A stretch of DNA of 8,995 nucleotides, taken from Bacillota bacterium (lineage in GTDB: Bacteria > Bacillota > Clostridia > Christensenellales > Aristaeellaceae). The DNA lies in assembly GCA_023416655.1 (NCBI GenBank), contig JAEZHK010000035.1, positions 1-8,995 of the forward strand. Direction: 5' to 3'. Shown in pieces: positions 6,198-8,995 of this stretch; positions within the stretch are counted from its first letter, which is position 1, and each line of letters starts with the position of its first letter. The translations under genes were made by a program, and so were the position numbers. The notes under the pieces are model-generated. The model had not been told where the DNA came from. It ran no database searches and was given only the letters and a program-made list of their open reading frames with translations.

Positions 6198-6404
6198 GCT
6201 TTCGCATGCGTTGAGAACGCATGCGAAAGCGGAGGGAACGGGGCGGATTGCTGGAATCCCTGCGGGAATTCCCGGGCGCAATCCGGACGTGCGGAATCGA
6301 TTCCCCGTCGGGCGGGCAAGCTCGCCCTTTGGGGGAATCCATAGGCACCGGCAAAGCCGGTACCTATGATGGAACCTTGGAGGGTCCTGACCCTCCAAAC
6401 CTCC
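6198..6404 (-). repeat. Modular structured repeat, copy III (complete, inverted)
   Basis: Reading the + strand left to right, the modules occur as E-D-C-B-A, so the copy is on the - strand. E: perfect 15-bp stem, 6198-6212/6216-6230, starting five bases after the SDR stop codon. D: CGGATTGC/GCAATCCG (6244-6251/6278-6285) around a bulged inner stem. C: 6299-6314/6323-6339, sharing nearly all of its right half with copy II but imperfect on the other arm. B: 13-bp stem with one C-A mismatch, 6340-6352/6356-6368. A: TTGGAGGGTC/GACCCTCCAA, 6377-6386/6389-6398. Bases 6405-6480 hold a small GCCCTGAAGGGC hairpin near 6437-6448 and the Shine-Dalgarno of the next gene; I see no firm promoter there. Confidence 0.86.
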
Positions 6405-6480
6405 GATGGGTGGTTGCTAAGTCAGTATCCTATCCTGCCCTGAAGGGCGGTTCATCAAAGATGCAAGGGGAGGACACCAG

Positions 6481-6918
6481 ATGAAGACCGTCGTCGCCTA
6501 CTATTCCCTGGGCGGCACCTGCCGCAAGTTCGCCGAGGCGCGCGCGAAGACCCTGGGCGCGCCCATTGTCGCCGTTGAAGAAGTGCGCAAGCGCAACTTC
6601 CTCGCGGCGCTGCTGGTCGGCTGCCCGCAGGCCATCAAGCAGAAGCCCTCGGCCGTCAAGCCCATCAGCGACAAGGTCCCCGGCTGCGACCGCCTCGTCG
6701 TCTTCGCGCCCGTCTGGGGAGGCATGCCCGCGCCCGCGTTCAACAGCCTCGTGGCGACCCTGCGCAAGGGGCAGGAGGTCGAGGTCACGCTGGTCTCCGG
6801 CGGCGGCACGAGCAAGGCCGAGGCCAAGGTGCGCGCGCAGCTCGAGGCCAAGGGCGTGAAGCTTTTGAGCTTTACCGATGTCAAGGCACCCGTGAAGCCC
6901 AAGGAACCCAAAAAGTAA
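6481..6918 (+). CDS. Flavodoxin-like protein
   Basis: A 145-residue cytoplasmic protein with an alternating strand/helix pattern. The first strand KTVVAYYS runs into the phosphate-binding loop SLGGTCRK (9-16), where flavodoxins bind the FMN phosphate; the usual TGNT is changed to GGTC. The strand RLVVFAPVWGGMPAP (71-85) supplies the aromatic W79 and the glycine-rich isoalloxazine loop, and TLVSGGGTSKAEA (103-115) is the third FMN-side loop. It ends in a Lys/Pro tail (KAPVKPKEPKK). It most resembles the short flavodoxin-domain proteins of Clostridia, probably carrying electrons or reducing a small substrate. The partner is unknown. AGGGGAGG at 6466-6473 sits 7 bases before the ATG. A structured repeat lies upstream, and a MITE-like element starts four bases after the stop codon. 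Confidence 0.85.
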   Translation: MKTVVAYYSLGGTCRKFAEARAKTLGAPIVAVEEVRKRNFLAALLVGCPQAIKQKPSAVKPISDKVPGCDRLVVFAPVWGGMPAPAFNSLVATLRKGQEVEVTLVSGGGTSKAEAKVRAQLEAKGVKLLSFTDVKAPVKPKEPKK

Positions 6919-6921
6919 GTA

Positions 6922-7108
6922 ATACCAATCCAAAACATTTTTTCGTCGTCGTGGCGGATCTTTTTAAGCCCTGGCGGTGTCGCTCTCCGCTTGACGTAGC
7001 GCTGCATTTCACGCCGAAGGCGTATCTCGCAGAGTCGCCTGCGCTGCGGCTCCTGGCCAGGAATAAAATGTTCGCCCCTTTGGTCGAAATAATATTCTGT
7101 ATTGGTAT
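6922..7108. mobile_element. MITE-like element with terminal inverted repeats
   Basis: The 187-bp stretch between the flavodoxin and beta-CASP genes begins with ATACCAAT and ends with ATTGGTAT. The terminal 26 bases (6922-6947 against the complement of 7083-7108) match at 21 of 26 positions. Weaker inverted similarity continues inward past the ends, with GTGGCGGAT..TTTTT..CCTGGC on the left resembling the complement of the right side near 7050-7075. The outer bases fit a TA target duplication (TA-CCAAT...ATTGG-TA), as made by IS630/Tc1-type transposases, though the palindromic ends make this ambiguous. There is no transposase frame inside, so it would be non-autonomous. It ends six bases before the AAGGGGG of the next gene and could supply leader sequence or structure to it. 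Confidence 0.68.
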
Positions 7109-7126
7109 AGAACAAGGGGGCGCCCC

Positions 7127-8809
7127 ATGAATCTGACCTTCCTCGGCGCGGCGCGCGAGGTAACCGGGAGCTGCTATTACCTCGAAGCCAATGGCGGACG
7201 GATCCTGATCGACTGCGGCATGGAACAGGGCGAGGACGTCTACGAGAACCAGGACCTGCCCGTCGATCCCGCCCAGATCGACTGCGTGGTATTGACCCAC
7301 GCGCACATAGACCATTCGGGCAAGCTGCCGCTTCTCTTTAAGCGGGGATTCCGCGGGCCCATCTACGCCACCGAGCCCACGACCCGGCTCTGCGATCTGA
7401 TGCTGCGCGACTCCGCGCACATTCAGGAGTTTGAAGCCGAATGGCGCAACCGCAAGGCGCTGCGCGCGGGCGGCGAGCCCTACGTGCCGCTCTACACCAT
7501 GCAGGACGCGGTTGGCGCGATCGGCCTGTTCCGCCCGGTGAAGTACAATGACGCGGTGAGCGTGCTGCCCGGCGTCGAGGCGCGCTACAGCGACGCGGGG
7601 CACCTTCTGGGCTCCGCCAGCGTCACGCTGACGGACGCGGCGGAGGGCTTTACGATCGTGTTCTCCGGCGACATCGGAAACGCCAACCAGCCCATCCTGA
7701 ACGACCCGGTTCCGCTGACCAAGGCCGAGTTCGTGGTCATGGAGTCCACTTACGGCGACCGAAGCCACGGCCCGAGGCCGGACTACATCGCCGAGCTCTC
7801 CTCCATCATTCAGGAGACCTTCGACCGCGGCGGCAACGTGGTGATCCCCTCCTTCGCGGTGGGCCGCACCCAGGAGATGCTGTACTTCCTGCGCCAGATC
7901 AAGGCCGAGGGAAAAGTCAAAGGCCACGGGGATTTCACCGTCTACGTGGACAGCCCGCTGGCGATCGAGGCCACGAACGTCTTCCAGGAGAGCGACAGTT
8001 CCTCCTTCGATGAAGACACCCGCGCGCTGATCCGGCAGGGCATCAACCCGATCTCTTTTTCCGGCCTCAAGACCAGCGTCACAAGCGACGACTCCAAGGC
8101 CATCAACTTTGACCGGAACCCGTCGGTCATCCTGTCCGCCAGCGGCATGTGCGAGGCGGGCCGAATCCGCCACCACCTGAAGCACAACCTGTGGCGGCCG
8201 GAGAGCACCATCCTCTTCGTCGGCTACCAGGCCAGGGGCACGGTGGGCCGCGCGCTGATGGAAGGCGCGAAAAAGGTCAAGCTCTTCGGCGAGGAGATCG
8301 CAGTCAGCGCGGAGATCCGAGCGCTGGGCGCGGTCAGCGGCCACGCGGACAACGCCGGGCTGATGAAGTGGGTTTCCTCCTTCGACCCGAAGCCCCGGCG
8401 GGTGTTCGTCACCCACGGCGAGGAAGCGGTCTCGCAGATTTTCGCGGGCCGCCTGCGGGACGAGCTGGGCCTGACCGCGGATGTGCCCTTTAGCGGCGAA
8501 ACTTGGGCGCTGCCCAAGGCGGAGAAGATCTCCGAGGGCAGCCGTGAGCGCGCGCTCAGCCGCGAAGAGCGCAGAGCTTCCGAACGCGCGCCGGAGCGTG
8601 CGCAGCCCGGCTACGCGCATCCTGATCACGCACAGCCCGGCCACGCGCAGCCCGGCCATATGTCGCCGGAGCGCGAAAGCGCCTATCAGCGCCTTGCCGC
8701 CGCGGGCGACCGCCTGAACGCGCTAATCCGCCGGAGCGACCACCTGAACAACAAGACCATGGCAAAGCTCGCGGAGCAAATCCTGAAACTCTTGGACCGG
8801 TGGGGGTAA
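7127..8809 (+). CDS. Beta-CASP metallo-beta-lactamase-fold nuclease
   Basis: A 560-residue predicted zinc-dependent RNA-processing enzyme of the CPSF73/Integrator-11-like bacterial family. Metal-binding motifs are H58, H60, D62 and H63 in LTHAHIDHSG, H159 in GHLLGSA, and D182 in SGDIG. The beta-CASP domain follows, with motif A at E206 (MESTYGDR), IPSFAVGRTQE (240-250), motif B H406 in SGHAD and motif C H430 in FVTHGE. Catalytic residues are therefore complete. The core ends near residue 462. A charged, low-complexity linker (463-515) contains four 5-residue units of AQPGH type, and a helical tail (516-560) ends in LAEQILKLLDRWG, making the protein longer than core relatives of about 450-530 residues. 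ATG 7127 follows AAGGGGG at 7114-7120. It is likely cytoplasmic; whether it acts as an endo- or exonuclease cannot be read here. No obvious partner gene is adjacent. Confidence 0.92.
   Translation: MNLTFLGAAREVTGSCYYLEANGGRILIDCGMEQGEDVYENQDLPVDPAQIDCVVLTHAHIDHSGKLPLLFKRGFRGPIYATEPTTRLCDLMLRDSAHIQEFEAEWRNRKALRAGGEPYVPLYTMQDAVGAIGLFRPVKYNDAVSVLPGVEARYSDAGHLLGSASVTLTDAAEGFTIVFSGDIGNANQPILNDPVPLTKAEFVVMESTYGDRSHGPRPDYIAELSSIIQETFDRGGNVVIPSFAVGRTQEMLYFLRQIKAEGKVKGHGDFTVYVDSPLAIEATNVFQESDSSSFDEDTRALIRQGINPISFSGLKTSVTSDDSKAINFDRNPSVILSASGMCEAGRIRHHLKHNLWRPESTILFVGYQARGTVGRALMEGAKKVKLFGEEIAVSAEIRALGAVSGHADNAGLMKWVSSFDPKPRRVFVTHGEEAVSQIFAGRLRDELGLTADVPFSGETWALPKAEKISEGSRERALSREERRASERAPERAQPGYAHPDHAQPGHAQPGHMSPERESAYQRLAAAGDRLNALIRRSDHLNNKTMAKLAEQILKLLDRWG
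8600..8659 (+). repeat. Four tandem 15-bp units inside the beta-CASP gene
   Basis: Four in-frame units encode AQPGY, AHPDH, AQPGH and AQPGH (residues 492-511). The last two differ by one base in the opening codon plus the last base. This looks like recent slippage expansion within the linker. Confidence 0.8.
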
Positions 8810-8821
8810 CGGAGGGACACG

Positions 8822-8873
8822 CCGGAGGGCTCCGCCCTCCGGACCTCCCGCCAAGGGGCATGATGCCCCTTGG
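8822..8873 (-). repeat. Double-hairpin intergenic repeat, copy V
   Basis: CCGGAGGGC/GCCCTCCGG (8822-8830/8834-8842) is a variant of module A read on the - strand, where it is preceded by GGGAGGT. It is followed by CCAAGGGGCAT/ATGCCCCTTGG (8851-8861/8863-8873). It sits 12 bases after the beta-CASP stop codon. There is no T tract, so it is not a standard terminator. Confidence 0.75.
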
Positions 8874-8896
8874 AACCCCCACAAAAGGGTATAATG

Positions 8897-8927
8897 AAAG
8901 TGCAGAGCGTCATGGCCCTGCACTTTT
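8897..8927 (+). terminator. Probable terminator after the beta-CASP gene
   Basis: AAAGTGCAG/CTGCACTTT (8897-8905/8918-8926) forms a perfect 9-bp stem with a 12-base loop, ending in TTTT. With A residues on the 5' side and T residues on the 3' side it could work in both directions. TATAAT at 8890-8895 lies directly upstream but has no good -35. Confidence 0.6.
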
Positions 8928-8970
8928 ATATGCTGCGAATTTGATATCTTTCTGATCTATACCTTTGTGT

Positions 8971-8995
8971 GGGGTCAAGGGGAGATCATCTCCCC
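8971..8995 (+). repeat. Start of a further palindromic repeat, cut by the window end
   Basis: GGGGTCAAGGGGAG, then ATCAT and CTCCCC, form the hairpin GGGGAGAT/ATCTCCCC (8979-8986/8988-8995). The layout matches the - strand of copy V (GGGGTTCCAAGGGGC-ATCAT-GCCCC), with the inner pairs swapped in a compensating way. The rest lies beyond the window. Bases 8928-8970 hold nothing I can name. Confidence 0.6.

Noticed and set aside
3150..6404. CRISPR array
   Set aside because: Repeats are few, of variable length, in both orientations and spread between genes, with no regular spacers and no cas genes.
6881..8659. 592-codon - strand frame opposite the beta-CASP gene
   Set aside because: The + strand gene has a full set of catalytic motifs; the antisense product shows none and runs through the MITE-like element.
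8870..8895. Promoter with TATAAT at 8890-8895 for a small RNA
   Set aside because: The nearest TTGGAA is only 14 bases upstream, and the start point would fall inside the terminator stem.

Overview
The window is GC-rich (roughly 60-65% by eye) and every convincing gene lies on the + strand. Strong AAGGAGG-type ribosome binding sites, a carbohydrate ABC cassette with no ATPase gene beside it, a YesN-like AraC response regulator and the style of the intergenic palindromes all suggest a high-GC member of the Bacillota, probably gut-type Clostridia. This placement is inference; no rRNA or marker gene is present to confirm it.

Region 1 (1-3084) is a CUT1-type sugar import operon. It holds a 5'-truncated solute-binding protein, a strong hairpin with a T tract, then MalF-like and MalG-like permeases that are almost contiguous. 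The MalG-like subunit carries an unusual external insertion with three tandem 13-residue repeats. Region 2 (3085-4097) is a structured repeat followed by a REC plus AraC-HTH response regulator that plausibly controls the transporter. No histidine kinase is visible. Region 3 (4098-5208) is a second repeat copy, a hairpin that buries the ribosome binding site, a tandem-OB single-strand-binding-type protein and its terminator. Region 4 (5209-6193) is a short repeat copy, a good sigma-A promoter and an SDR-fold protein that has lost all three catalytic residues. Region 5 (6194-7108) is an inverted repeat copy, a small flavodoxin-like protein and a 187-bp MITE-like element. Region 6 (7109-8995) is a beta-CASP metallo-beta-lactamase-fold nuclease with a repetitive linker, followed by palindromic repeats and a probable terminator.

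The most interesting content lies between the genes. Four copies (three long, one short) of a modular element (hairpins A-B-C-D, a mostly pyrimidine linker, hairpin E) occur in both orientations. Between copies the stem sequences change while the pairing is kept, which points to selection on structure. I do not recognise this family. Three copies occur upstream of, or between, otherwise unrelated genes within 3.3 kb, and the fourth starts five bases after the SDR stop codon.

The transporter genes and the regulator can be read as one functional unit. The remaining genes (ssDNA binding, SDR pseudoenzyme, flavodoxin, RNase-like) show no clear shared pathway and look like independent housekeeping or accessory genes separated by repeats.
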